Assembly: GCF_000814675.1 (NCBI RefSeq)
Contig: NZ_JWIG01000026.1
Location: 1 to 64,000, forward strand
From: Pseudoalteromonas distincta
GTDB lineage: Bacteria; Pseudomonadota; Gammaproteobacteria; Enterobacterales; Alteromonadaceae
Reading direction: 5' to 3'
Length of the DNA: 64,000 nt
Below are positions 27,822-36,764 of the stretch, piece after piece. Made by a program: the position numbers and the translations under genes. Under the pieces are notes generated by a model that searched no databases, was not told the origin of the DNA, and was given only the letters and a program-made list of their open reading frames with translations. Each line of letters opens with the position of its first letter. The stretch's first letter is position 1.

Positions 27822-28646
27822 ATGTTTTTTTCTTTATCTAGATTCGCATATAAAGGTTGGCTATTATGCTTTGTTGTATTGACGCTGAGTATGGTAACAG
27901 TGCAAAAAAGTCATGCTACAGGGTTTGATACGCTCCCTAAAAAGCAATTTAATGTGCTGCTATTTACAAAAACCGCAGGGTGGCACCATAAGTCGCAAAC
28001 CGAAGGGGTTAAAGCGTTAGAGGTCTTAGCCGATAAGCATTTTTTTAACTTAATTTGGCACGAAGAGAGCCATTACTTTAACGACGATTACTTAAAAAAT
28101 GTTGATGTAGTGGTATTTTTATCAACCACGGGCGATATTTTAAACCTAAAAGAGCAAGCCGCGCTTGAGCGATTTATAAAAGCAGGTAAAGGCTTTGTTG
28201 GCATTCATAGCGCATCAGATACCGAATACGACTGGCCTTGGTACCAAAAGCTGGTGGGGCGCACCTTTAACATTCATCCTGTTATTCAAACTGGCGTACT
28301 ACGTAAAGTGCCGAATACTGTCTTTATTGGCTTAAACCATATGCCGCAGGAGATACTTTGGACCGACGAGTGGTACGAGTTTGGGCCCGAGCTAACTAAG
28401 TTAAACTACTTACTCACGGTTGATGAGCAAACTTACAACCCAAATGCCGATTGGGGTAATAACAAAACAGGCTCAGGCATGGGGGCGTTTCATCCTATTT
28501 CGTGGTATCACAATTACGATGGTGGTCGCTCGTTTTATACAGCCCTTGGGCATACTAATGCGGTGTATAAAAGTGAATTTTTAACCGAGCATATCTATGG
28601 CGGAATTTATTGGGCAGCAACAGGGAAAGGACTAAAAGAGCTGTAG
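27822..28646 (+). CDS. ThuA-domain protein, exported
   Basis: 274 residues from the ATG at 27822 with AGGA five bases upstream; the frame also opens at 27798 inside the previous gene. A hydrophobic signal segment (LLCFVVLTLSMVTV) ends near SHATG. The ThuA fold follows: VLLFTKTAGWHHKSQ, GKGFVGIHSASDTEYDW and a C-terminal GHTNAVY ... HIYGGIYWA. ThuA-like domains have a glutamine-amidotransferase-like fold and occur with sugar metabolism; activity is not established for most. It is seven bases after the DUF6445-like gene, so it is likely the fifth gene of the operon. Confidence 0.85.
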   Translation: MFFSLSRFAYKGWLLCFVVLTLSMVTVQKSHATGFDTLPKKQFNVLLFTKTAGWHHKSQTEGVKALEVLADKHFFNLIWHEESHYFNDDYLKNVDVVVFLSTTGDILNLKEQAALERFIKAGKGFVGIHSASDTEYDWPWYQKLVGRTFNIHPVIQTGVLRKVPNTVFIGLNHMPQEILWTDEWYEFGPELTKLNYLLTVDEQTYNPNADWGNNKTGSGMGAFHPISWYHNYDGGRSFYTALGHTNAVYKSEFLTEHIYGGIYWAATGKGLKEL

Positions 28647-28740
28647 GCAATATGTCGGGTAATCATCAATAACGAACCACATAAAGGTAATACATTGATG
28701 CAATGATTTTGTTGAGTTTACGTTTCTTTAATGTTAAAAA

Positions 28741-28752
28741 GACAACGTTGTC
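28741..28752. promoter_or_regulatory. LacI-type operator 1 (GACAACGTTGTC)
   Basis: Perfect 12-bp palindrome with the central CG typical of LacI-family sites. It is preceded by AAAAA like its partner downstream. Confidence 0.7.
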
Positions 28753-28837
28753 ATAATGTTTGTTTAACTTTATGCTTTAAGTACTACGGGCAATTGACCG
28801 TACAATTAAATTTAGACAGATAGAGTAAATCAAAAAA

Positions 28838-28849
28838 GACAACGTTGTT
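28838..28849. promoter_or_regulatory. LacI-type operator 2 (GACAACGTTGTT)
   Basis: Same palindrome with one mismatch at the last base. Two sites this far apart could allow looping by a tetrameric repressor. The probable cognate is the LacI gene at 32952-33948. Confidence 0.68.
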
Positions 28850-29063
28850 TATTTGAAAGAGTAAATAGACATGCAATGAGAAAACACACAATTTAAGCAC
28901 TTTAAAACCATAATTATCAAGGTATTGGGTATTGCTCTTATATACACTGATTTAGCGCATCTAATTACCAGATAAGTATGTAACTTAAAGCTTTAATAAG
29001 AATATAAATGCGCCCATTGTCGTGCTTTGATTAAATTGGCGCCTATAAGTAATAAGAGTTGAT

Positions 29064-30374
29064 ATGAATAAGATTATTTACTGGTCAATAACAGTCGCTG
29101 TAGCGGGGTTTTTATTTGGCTTCGACACGGCGGTTATATCTGGGGCAGATAAGCCCATTCAAGCAATGTGGGATACGAGTTCGTTATTTCATGGCTTATT
29201 TATTATGTCTTCAGCTTTATGGGGAACATTAATTGGAGCCTTAGGAGGTAATTACCCTTGTGATAAATATGGCCGCAAACCCACATTAGTATTGGTTGGC
29301 GTATTATTTTTAGTTTCTGCTATTGGTTCTGCAATTGCGCAAGACCCTTATACTTTTGCCTTGCTGAGGTTTATTGGCGGTGTAGGTGTGGGTATCTCTT
29401 CTATAGTGGTACCCGCTTATATATCAGAAATAGCCCCTGCTAAATATCGCGGGCGGTTAGTTGCGCTTTATCAGTTTCAAATTGTGTTTGGGATTTTAAT
29501 TGCATTTATTTCAAATTTCCTAATTTCAGGTACATCTGGAAACGATTGGCGTTTAATGCTTGCCGTAGAGGCAATACCTGCCGTTATCTATTTACTTATG
29601 GTTGTGAGAGCGCCTGAAAGTCCACGTTGGTTAGTACAAAATAAAAACGCTATAAAAAAAGCGCGGTCAATATTAATCCAACTAGGAGAGTCAAAGCCAG
29701 ATACCGTTTTACTAGCAATTGAAAAAGATAAAAAACAAAATGTTGAGTCTAAACTGTTTTCAGGTACTTACAGTAAAGCCGCTCTACTCGCATTTTTGTT
29801 TGCGGCATTTAATCAATTATCGGGTATTAATTTCATTATTTACTATGCTCCTCGGCTTTTTGAGCTAGCAGGATTAGATGTAAACCAGGCACTACTATCA
29901 GGTGCAGGGATAGGCCTAGTTAACTTATGTTTTACTATGCTTGGCTTATTATTAATTGATAAATATGGCCGCCGTTCATTAATGTATGTTGGTTCTATTG
30001 GTTACATTATTTCATTGGCTGTCGTTGCATGGGCATTTAGCAACCAAACAGGAGGAGTATTGGTTGTTGCGTTTGTATTTGTATTTATAGCCGCACATGC
30101 AATTGGACAAGGCACAGTAATTTGGGTTTTTATAGCCGAAATATTCCCAAATAAAATACGCTCTAAAGGTCAGTCTTTAGGCTCCGGTACACATTGGTTG
30201 TTTGCTGCAGCAATCACTTTATTTATGCCTTATTTTTTAGAAAAATTTAGTCCAGCAGAGATTTTTGGCTTTTTCACTTTAATGATGGTGGGGCAGCTTA
30301 TTTTTGTAGCTCGTTTTATGCCTGAAACAAAAGGGCGTTCTTTAGAAAATATTTCTATTAATACCAATAACTAA
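29064..30374 (+). CDS. MFS sugar porter (fructose/sucrose type by context)
   Basis: 436 residues, 12 membrane helices. Sugar-porter marks: GFLFGFDTAVISGA at the first helix, DKYGRKP loop, PESPRWLVQ, DKYGRRS repeat loop and PETKGRS near the end. It should be an H+-coupled inner-membrane carrier. The GH32 gene follows after 14 bases, so the substrate is probably fructose or a short fructan product. Two LacI-type operators precede it. Confidence 0.9.
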   Translation: MNKIIYWSITVAVAGFLFGFDTAVISGADKPIQAMWDTSSLFHGLFIMSSALWGTLIGALGGNYPCDKYGRKPTLVLVGVLFLVSAIGSAIAQDPYTFALLRFIGGVGVGISSIVVPAYISEIAPAKYRGRLVALYQFQIVFGILIAFISNFLISGTSGNDWRLMLAVEAIPAVIYLLMVVRAPESPRWLVQNKNAIKKARSILIQLGESKPDTVLLAIEKDKKQNVESKLFSGTYSKAALLAFLFAAFNQLSGINFIIYYAPRLFELAGLDVNQALLSGAGIGLVNLCFTMLGLLLIDKYGRRSLMYVGSIGYIISLAVVAWAFSNQTGGVLVVAFVFVFIAAHAIGQGTVIWVFIAEIFPNKIRSKGQSLGSGTHWLFAAAITLFMPYFLEKFSPAEIFGFFTLMMVGQLIFVARFMPETKGRSLENISINTNN

Positions 30375-30388
30375 GTGTGGGCCATTCG

Positions 30389-32401
30389 ATGCAACTAATA
30401 ATTATAATACTCGTTTTGTCTTTTTTAACTGCATGTGATGCAGTAAATCAATCTCAAAACAACAAGCAATATGTAAAAGAACAATTGGCAAACGAAGCGT
30501 TTAGGCCTGCTTATCATTTTACACCTAATAAAAATTGGATGAATGATCCTAACGGAATGGTGTATTACCAAGGTGAATACCATTTATTTTATCAATATAA
30601 CCCTTATGGTTCGGTGTGGGGCCCTATGCACTGGGGGTACGCAATAAGTTCTGATATGGTTGAATGGCAACATCAAGGGGTAAAGCTGTACCCAGATCAA
30701 CACGGAACGATATTCTCAGGCAGTGCCGTTGTTGATTGGAAAAATAGCAGTGGCTTTGGTACAAAAGAAAACCCACCTTTGGTGGCTATTTACACATACC
30801 ATAATGAGGAAAAAGCAAAACAAGGGTTAAGCGATATTCAGACACAAGGATTAGCGTATAGCATAGATAAAGGGCGTACTTGGCAAAAATATAAACATAA
30901 TCCTGTACTTAAAAATTCAAATATCCGTGACTTTCGAGATCCAAAAGTTAAATGGCATCCAACAACCAAGCAGTGGGTTATGGTATTGGCCCAAGATGAC
31001 CACATAGGTTTTTATACTTCAACTAATCTAAAAGATTGGCAGTTTAAAAGTACTTTTGGAGCCCAATGGGGTAGCCATGGTGGAGTGTGGGAATGCCCTG
31101 ATTTAATCCGTGTAAAAATACGCGGCACTGATAATTATAAATATGTTCTACTAGTAAGCATTAACCCAGGTGCACCTAATGGCGGCTCAGGAACTCAATA
31201 TTTTATAGGTGATTTTGATGGAACAAAATTCACTTTAGATGAAAACTATCAGAAAATGCTAGCGCCTACATCGGCTGTATTTCCACAAGGTGTAGAGTTT
31301 GCAAATTTTAAAAATGGATTAAGTAAATGGCAGGTAGAAGGAAATGCATTTCATATTGCAAGTGATCAACAAGGAAAGCCAATACTGAGCTCATTTAACC
31401 AATCTGACGAAGCAACTGGTTCAGCTTTATCTGAGGCTTTTACTATTGAGCACGATTATATCAATTTTAAAATATTAGGTGGTAAACATAAAAATCGAAC
31501 TGCAATTGAGTTATTGATTAACGGTGAAGTAGTTAAAAGTACAGTAGGTAGTAACTCAAATGTTATGTTAGAAACTGCGTGGGATGTGCGCAGCTTTAAA
31601 AATAAGCAAGGAGTAATTAAAGTAATCGATAGTAAAAAGGGTGATTGGGGCCACATTAAAGTTGCTGATATCACCTTTTCTGACCAAGCAGCTAGGCCAA
31701 AAATAGAGCCTGCAATTTGGCTAGATTATGGCACTGACAATTATGCTGGAGTGACTTTTTCTGATGCACCTGATAATCGTCATTTATTTATAGGCTGGAT
31801 GAGCAATTGGCAGTACGCTAATTTTGTGCCAACAACAACCTGGCGTAGTGCAATGACCTTACCAAGGGAACTTGAGTTGATAAAAACATCTCAAGGGTTA
31901 CGCTTTGCATCACAGCCAGTTAAAGAGTTGCAGAAAATTTTGGCCAGTACTCAAACCAAAGCTGTGCTAGAAGGTAAAAATAATTACCAACTTGACCAGG
32001 TATTTAATGTTGCTCCTGGGCAATTTAAACTAAGTTTTACCTTAGTAAACGCCAATCAAGCAATTGATATTATATTAAGTGCCGACTCGGGGGAGCAAAC
32101 AATACTCTCGCTCAACCCACTAAAAGGAACACTTGTTTTAGATAGGACTAAGTCTGGACTGATTGACTTTGAGGCTGATTTTGCATCTATTCAAACGAGC
32201 CCACTGCAAAAAAACCTTACAGATTATCATGTAGATATCTGGGTTGATAAAGCGTCTGTCGAGGTGTTTGTAAATAAAGGAGTAAGTACAATGACCTCTA
32301 TTGTTTTTCCTACTCAGCCGTACCATAAGGTGAGCGTAAAAGCCCTGCAGCAATTTACCTTAAAAGACATTCAATTTAATAATGTTGCTATAACAAAATA
32401 A
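30389..32401 (+). CDS. GH32 fructan hydrolase, lipoprotein
   Basis: 670 residues from the ATG at 30389. A lipobox (LTAC, Cys16) puts it on a membrane, probably the outer one. GH32 motifs: nucleophile D53 in NWMNDPNG, D184 in DFRDPK and acid/base E235 in WECPDL. Unusually, about 130 residues (roughly 300-430) of beta-rich, sugar-binding-like sequence are inserted between the fourth and fifth blades, starting at EFANFKNGLSKWQVEGN and ending before PAIWLDYGTDNYAGV. The GH32 C-terminal beta-sandwich follows. Levanase, inulinase or sucrose hydrolase activity all fit. Likely an operon with the MFS porter. Confidence 0.9.
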   Translation: MQLIIIILVLSFLTACDAVNQSQNNKQYVKEQLANEAFRPAYHFTPNKNWMNDPNGMVYYQGEYHLFYQYNPYGSVWGPMHWGYAISSDMVEWQHQGVKLYPDQHGTIFSGSAVVDWKNSSGFGTKENPPLVAIYTYHNEEKAKQGLSDIQTQGLAYSIDKGRTWQKYKHNPVLKNSNIRDFRDPKVKWHPTTKQWVMVLAQDDHIGFYTSTNLKDWQFKSTFGAQWGSHGGVWECPDLIRVKIRGTDNYKYVLLVSINPGAPNGGSGTQYFIGDFDGTKFTLDENYQKMLAPTSAVFPQGVEFANFKNGLSKWQVEGNAFHIASDQQGKPILSSFNQSDEATGSALSEAFTIEHDYINFKILGGKHKNRTAIELLINGEVVKSTVGSNSNVMLETAWDVRSFKNKQGVIKVIDSKKGDWGHIKVADITFSDQAARPKIEPAIWLDYGTDNYAGVTFSDAPDNRHLFIGWMSNWQYANFVPTTTWRSAMTLPRELELIKTSQGLRFASQPVKELQKILASTQTKAVLEGKNNYQLDQVFNVAPGQFKLSFTLVNANQAIDIILSADSGEQTILSLNPLKGTLVLDRTKSGLIDFEADFASIQTSPLQKNLTDYHVDIWVDKASVEVFVNKGVSTMTSIVFPTQPYHKVSVKALQQFTLKDIQFNNVAITK

Positions 32402-32489
32402 ATTCAAACACGTCTCTATATCACTTAGGGCCGTTTGGGTTTTATCGGCAAAAAATAATTTACTAGTGATTACACAGACAATACTCTTG

Positions 32490-32638
32490 TACCAATTTTA
32501 AAAAGCACTTAATTATTTTTAGGCTGAATTTTATGTTAACAGCATTAAAAGTGAACATTTAAAACAACTAAATAGCGCAATTTCTTAGCTACCAGCACGT
32601 TTTTATGCTTTAAAGTAGATCACTTAAGTAAATTGATA
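32490..32638. mobile_element. MITE-like repeat type I, copy A (about 149 bp)
   Basis: Starts TACCAATTTT and ends AATTGATA. Shares blocks in the same order with the element at 37972-38130: TACCAAT, ACTTAAT, ACAACTAAATAGC, CACGTTTTT and AGATCACTTAA. Copy A is more diverged and its end repeats are worn. No open reading frame. It fills the gap after the GH32 gene. Confidence 0.7.
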
Positions 32639-32641
32639 CTA

Positions 32642-32952
32642 GGGCGTGTTGACCTTTCGTGGGTGAATTTGCAGCTGTATGTTTGGTTTTTAGGCAAGGC
32701 CGAGCCTATGTAGTGTGGTAATTTCCCATAAATAGGCGGTAACGCAGCATAAATACCAAACATGCGCTGCCCGTTGGGTTCTTTCTAGGGACGATTAACT
32801 CTTTGTTGCCTACATGGATGTAGGTAAGGGGCGTGAGCAGGACGCGGAAGCTTTGCTCGGTTTTTACTTAGCCCACTAGGTTACAAACCTCGCGCCGCGA
32901 TTAAATCGCCCCTAGATTGAACAAATTGCAATCCACAAAGATCAACACGCCC
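32642..32952. mobile_element. MITE-like element type II, 311 bp, TA-flanked
   Basis: Terminal inverted repeats GGGCGTGTTGACCTTT at the left and AAAGATCAACACGCCC at the right match at 15 of 16 positions and continue with GTGG/CCAC after a small offset. The element is flanked by TA on both sides (32640-32641 and 32953-32954), like IS630/Tc1-type insertions. It carries no gene. GC content is higher than its surroundings. The right TA and the first G of the element form the TAG stop of the neighbouring lacI-type gene. Confidence 0.72.
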
Positions 32953-33948
32953 TAAAAGGAATCTCGTTTTATTAATTTAAATGGCAAATGTTGATGAACT
33001 AAGTCGACTCTAAGGTCTATAAGGTATTCCATAGCCCAGCGACCCATTTGTAGGTGCGGTAAAGCCATAGTGGTTAAATTTGGTTGTAATAATTCAGGTA
33101 TACTGCCCCAATTATCAAAGCTAGCTATACCTATATCATCGCCTATTACCATGTTTTTTTCATGCGCCACAAAGTAAATTTCCATAGCCATTGGGTCTTG
33201 CCCACAAATAATAGCATCGGGTTTAAAGCTATCGATAATTTTAGCAGCAGACTCTCGAGATATAGAGCGTTCAATTCCGTCATCTTGCTTAATGATAACC
33301 GATTCAATAAGTAAATTGCTTAAAGGTAAGCCGTGGCGCGTAAATGCATTAATAACACCTTGCTTTCGGCCTTTTGCAGCAATTATATCTTCATTTAAAT
33401 TTAGAAATGCAATTCGGCGATAGCCTTTATTGATTAGTGCTGTGGTAATTTCTTCCCCGGCTTGTACTTCATCAGGTACAACACACGGAAAATCCCCATT
33501 TATTGGAAAGCAATTAGCCAATATAGTCGGGATTTTTTTTAATTCATCGGGTAATTGAACTGCACGGTGGCACATTGCTGAATAAATAACACCTTCAACC
33601 CTATTCTCTAATAGACTTACTATAGCCCTATCTATGCTTGCTTTTGTTTCATTGATGTTGAGGATTAGCAGTTCTTTGTTCTTTTTCCAGGCAACTTCTT
33701 GAGCGCCCCGAATAATATCAAAAGTGTAGGGTACGTTAAGCAGCTCATCAGCAATAATGGCGTATATATTTGTTTTTTTTTCGGCGTGTTAGGCTTGCTG
33801 CTCGATTTGGGCGATAGTTTAATTCTTTTATCGCATTTAGCACTTTTTCACGGTTTACACTTTTAACACTCGGATCGTTGTTAACCACACGAGAGACTGT
33901 CTTAAATGAAACGCCAGCACGGGCAGCCACTTGCTTGATTGTAACCAT
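32952..33948 (-). pseudogene. LacI-family regulator of the fructan module, frameshifted
   Basis: Read from 33948 the frame encodes a LacI helix-turn-helix (TIKQVAARAGVSFKTVSRVV) and closes at 33748. A run of nine A on the minus strand (33773-33781) breaks it: with eight A the frame continues without a stop through the linker (NIYAIIADELLNVPY) into the sugar-binding domain and ends at 32952, giving 331 residues, the normal family length. So one extra A is the only lesion. It may be inactive, restored by slippage on the A tract, or a sequencing artefact. It is convergent with GH32 and is the natural candidate for the GACAACGTTGTC operators. Confidence 0.88.
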
Positions 33949-34203
33949 ACTAAATAATACCTCTTAAGAATAAAAAGAGTATACCAGCACATCTTATTTT
34001 ATTTTTATGTTTTTACACTGCTTTATTGCTAATACTAAGCAAAATCTTACATACCTTTCTTTCGAGTTCATATTATCTAGGTACGAAATGAATGCGTCAT
34101 TGATATGGTATTTACTGGGTGCATATTTTATTAAATTGCGACATTTTAATTGATTAAGTAAAAATTTAAGTTTTATCGAAAGTAAAATAAATGTGAAAAT
34201 ATC

Positions 34204-34231
34204 TTGATCAAATAGTCTAAAAGACTATATT
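34204..34231 (+). promoter_or_regulatory. Promoter with perfect operator before the GH8 xylanase
   Basis: TTGATC at 34204-34209 and TATATT at 34226-34231 with a 16-base spacer. Between and over them lies the perfect palindrome ATAGTC-TAAAA-GACTAT (34212-34228), so a bound repressor would block RNA polymerase. The rest of the 323-base gap 33949-34271 shows nothing else. Confidence 0.7.
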
Positions 34232-34271
34232 GGTTTTGCACGCTGATATAATTCACAAAAAGAGGATAAAT

Positions 34272-35551
34272 ATGAACGTAATTTTAAAATCTACGGCTAT
34301 GTTGTTAGTGCTTGCATCTAGCCACTCTTATTCAGCTTTTAACGTAAATCCCCCGAGTGTTGGTGCTGATAGCTCGGGTACTTACCGTAACCTTGCACAG
34401 GAAATGGGTAAAACAAACATACAACAGAAGGTGAATAGTACTTTTGACAATATGTTTGGCTATAACAACACTCAACAACTTTATTACCCGTACACCGAAA
34501 ACGGTGTTTATAAAGCACACTATATAAAAGCAATTAACCCAGACGAGGGCGACGATATAAGAACAGAAGGGCAGTCGTGGGGAATGACCGCCGCTGTCAT
34601 GCTAAACAAACAGCAAGAGTTTGATAACCTATGGCGTTTTGCAAAGCGTATCAAAAAAATCCAGACAACCACCCTGATGCTAAAAAACAAGGCGTTTACG
34701 CGTGGAAACTAAAGCTTAATCAAAACGGCTTTGTTTATAAAGTAGATGAAGGCCCCGCTCCCGATGGCGAAGAGTACTTTGCTTTTGCACTACTTAATGC
34801 CTCCGCTCGTTGGGGCAATTCGGGTGAGTTTAACTACTACAACGATGCCATTACCATGTTAAACACAATTAAAAATAAGCTGATGGAAAACCAAATAATC
34901 CGCTTTTCACCTTACATTGATAACCTAACAGACCCTTCTTACCATATACCTGCGTTTTACGACTACTTTGCAAATAACGTAACTAACCAAGCAGACAAAA
35001 ATTACTGGCGACAAGTAGCCACAAAAAGTAGAACCTTACTTAAAAACCATTTTACAAAAGTAAGTGGTAGCCCGCATTGGAACTTACCTACATTTTTATC
35101 GCGCTTAGATGGCAGCCCTGTTATTGGCTACATTTTTAACGACCAAGCAAACCCAGGTCAATGGTATGAATTTGATGCATGGCGCGTAATTATGAATGTG
35201 GGTTTAGACGCGCATTTAATGGGTGCTCAAGCGTGGCATAAAAGTGCAGTTAATAAAGCACTGGGCTTTTTAAGTTATGCAAAAACAAACAACAGTAAAA
35301 ACTGTTACGAGCAAGTGTATTCGTACGGTGGAGCGCAAAACAGAGGCTGTGCAGGCGAAGGTCAAAAAGCGGCTAATGCAGTAGCGCTACTGGCTTCAAC
35401 AAATGCTGGGCAAGCAAATGAGTTTTTTAACGAATTTTGGTCTTTATCGCAACCAACGGGTGACTACCGTTACTATAATGGTTCGTTATATATGTTAGCT
35501 ATGCTGCATGTATCGGGCAATTTTAAGTTTTATAACAACACGTTTAATTAA
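34272..35551 (+). pseudogene. GH8 cold-active endo-xylanase, single-base frameshift
   Basis: From the ATG at 34272 (AGAGGA upstream) a signal peptide of about 21 residues is followed by a GH8 catalytic domain. Acid Glu is in RTEGQSWGM, and the frame runs to DNLWRFAK. One base, a G after GCAAAG near 34646, is then missing; the +1 frame resumes with AYQKNPDNHPDAKKQ and runs to 35551 with PDGEEYFAF and the base Asp in EFDAWRVIMN. Rejoined, the protein matches the known cold-active GH8 xylanase of P. haloplanktis, residue for residue over long stretches as I recall it. No homopolymer explains the loss, so it is either a real fresh mutation or a read error. Confidence 0.92.
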
Positions 35552-35585
35552 ATAACACTACCTAAGCAGCAAAAACTTAGGCAGC

Positions 35586-35620
35586 AAAAAACCGGTGTAA
35601 CCAAGTTACACCGGTTTTTT
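35586..35620. terminator. Bidirectional terminator between GH8 and SMP-30 genes
   Basis: A perfect 16-bp stem (AAAAAACCGGTGTAAC and its inverse) with a 3-base loop, flanked by A and T tracts on both sides. It serves the converging genes. Confidence 0.92.
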
Positions 35621-35674
35621 ATGTACAACGAGTAAGCTAACTTTTCTCGTTAATAAGTTGCTTAACTAATTTAG

Positions 35675-36649
35675 CTAATTAGCCAAGCCCGCTACTTTTA
35701 CATCAAGCGTAAACAAGCCCTTAGCGGTGGTTATTAATAACGTTTTGCGATTTTTACCACCAAACGCAAGGTTAGTTACATTAGGGACAAGTTCAATTTT
35801 ATCGATAAGTGAGCCGCGTGGCGTGTAAATATTAATAACGCCTTTTTTGTGACTGCTTACGTAAATATTGCCAGCAGAGTCTACTTTTATACCATCGGGC
35901 GAGGTTACTTTAATAAAGTCTTCGCGCGGTGAAATATCACCGTTTTCATCAATAGTGTATTTGCTGACGCGGTTGCTAAAGTCGCCAACATAAAGGGTAC
36001 GTTGATCAGGCGAGAGTGCAACACCATTGGGCTTTTCAAGAGTAGCGTCAATTAAACTAAGTATGCCTGTATTGCTTAACTTATACACACCGGTATAAGA
36101 CATTTGCTGAGTGCGTTCGCCTAGTTGCCAATTAGGATCGGTAAAAAATATATCGCCATTTTTATGCATAGTCATATCGTTTGGTGAGCTAAAGCTTAGC
36201 CCATCAAATTTATTGACTATTACGGTATTGGTCTTACTTTTTATATTAATTTTAGAAAGCGATTGCGTACTATGGTTAAGCGTATAGAGGTTCTCTCCTT
36301 TGGCATACAAGCCGTTTGTACCACTGTGTTTTAAATAAGTGGTGAGGGTATTGGGCAGCACTAATTTATAAATGGTCGAATCAGGGCCAAGTGCTTGCGA
36401 GCTTGCAAAGTTCATTTCTGAAAAATAAAACGCATTGTCATGGCTTGACCACGTTGGGCCTTCTAAAAATAATAAATTGTCACTAACAAGTGTGGGTGTT
36501 ACGCCCTTTATTAATGGCGACTGCTCATTGCTTTGGCTGTTTACAGTGTTTAACAAAGGTGTATTTTCAGGTTGTTGTGCCAGCGCTGCTTTATTAAAAC
36601 AGAGCATTAATACAACTAAGCTTAGCGTTTTTTTGTGTGTTTTTAGCAT
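35675..36649 (-). CDS. Exported SMP-30/gluconolactonase-type lactonase
   Basis: 324 residues, signal peptide ending near ALAQQ. The six-bladed propeller of the SMP-30/gluconolactonase/LRE family is seen: LEGPTWSSHDNAFYFSE with the metal Glu, SSPNDMTMHKNGDIFFTDP with Asn and Asp ligands, and KPNGVALSPDQRTLYV and SPDGIKVDSAGNIYVSS. It would hydrolyse sugar lactones or a related ester in the periplasm. It is divergent from a GH10 xylanase with a shared xylan-type operator between them, so xylonolactone or a glucuronate ester is a reasonable guess, not proven. Confidence 0.85.
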   Translation of the reverse strand: MLKTHKKTLSLVVLMLCFNKAALAQQPENTPLLNTVNSQSNEQSPLIKGVTPTLVSDNLLFLEGPTWSSHDNAFYFSEMNFASSQALGPDSTIYKLVLPNTLTTYLKHSGTNGLYAKGENLYTLNHSTQSLSKINIKSKTNTVIVNKFDGLSFSSPNDMTMHKNGDIFFTDPNWQLGERTQQMSYTGVYKLSNTGILSLIDATLEKPNGVALSPDQRTLYVGDFSNRVSKYTIDENGDISPREDFIKVTSPDGIKVDSAGNIYVSSHKKGVINIYTPRGSLIDKIELVPNVTNLAFGGKNRKTLLITTAKGLFTLDVKVAGLAN

Positions 36650-36683
36650 AGACGTTTACTCAGGTTTGTTTAATTTATAATTA

Positions 36684-36700
36684 ATGGTCATTTTGACTAT
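36684..36700. promoter_or_regulatory. Xylan-type operator between SMP-30 and GH10 genes
   Basis: ATGGTC-ATTTT-GACTAT: 5 of 6 and 6 of 6 half-sites with the standard spacer, in a 115-base divergent region. It can serve both genes. Confidence 0.65.
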
Positions 36701-36764
36701 ATCATTTATTTTTTTCGTTGTATGATATTTATCGAAAAGAATAACGCATCAACGGAGCACACAC

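Larger units (their letters stand above)
28647..29063. other. 417-base promoter region of the fructan module
   Basis: No gene. It holds two LacI-type palindromes 97 bases apart (centre to centre). The rest is AT-rich with no further structure I can support. Confidence 0.5.
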
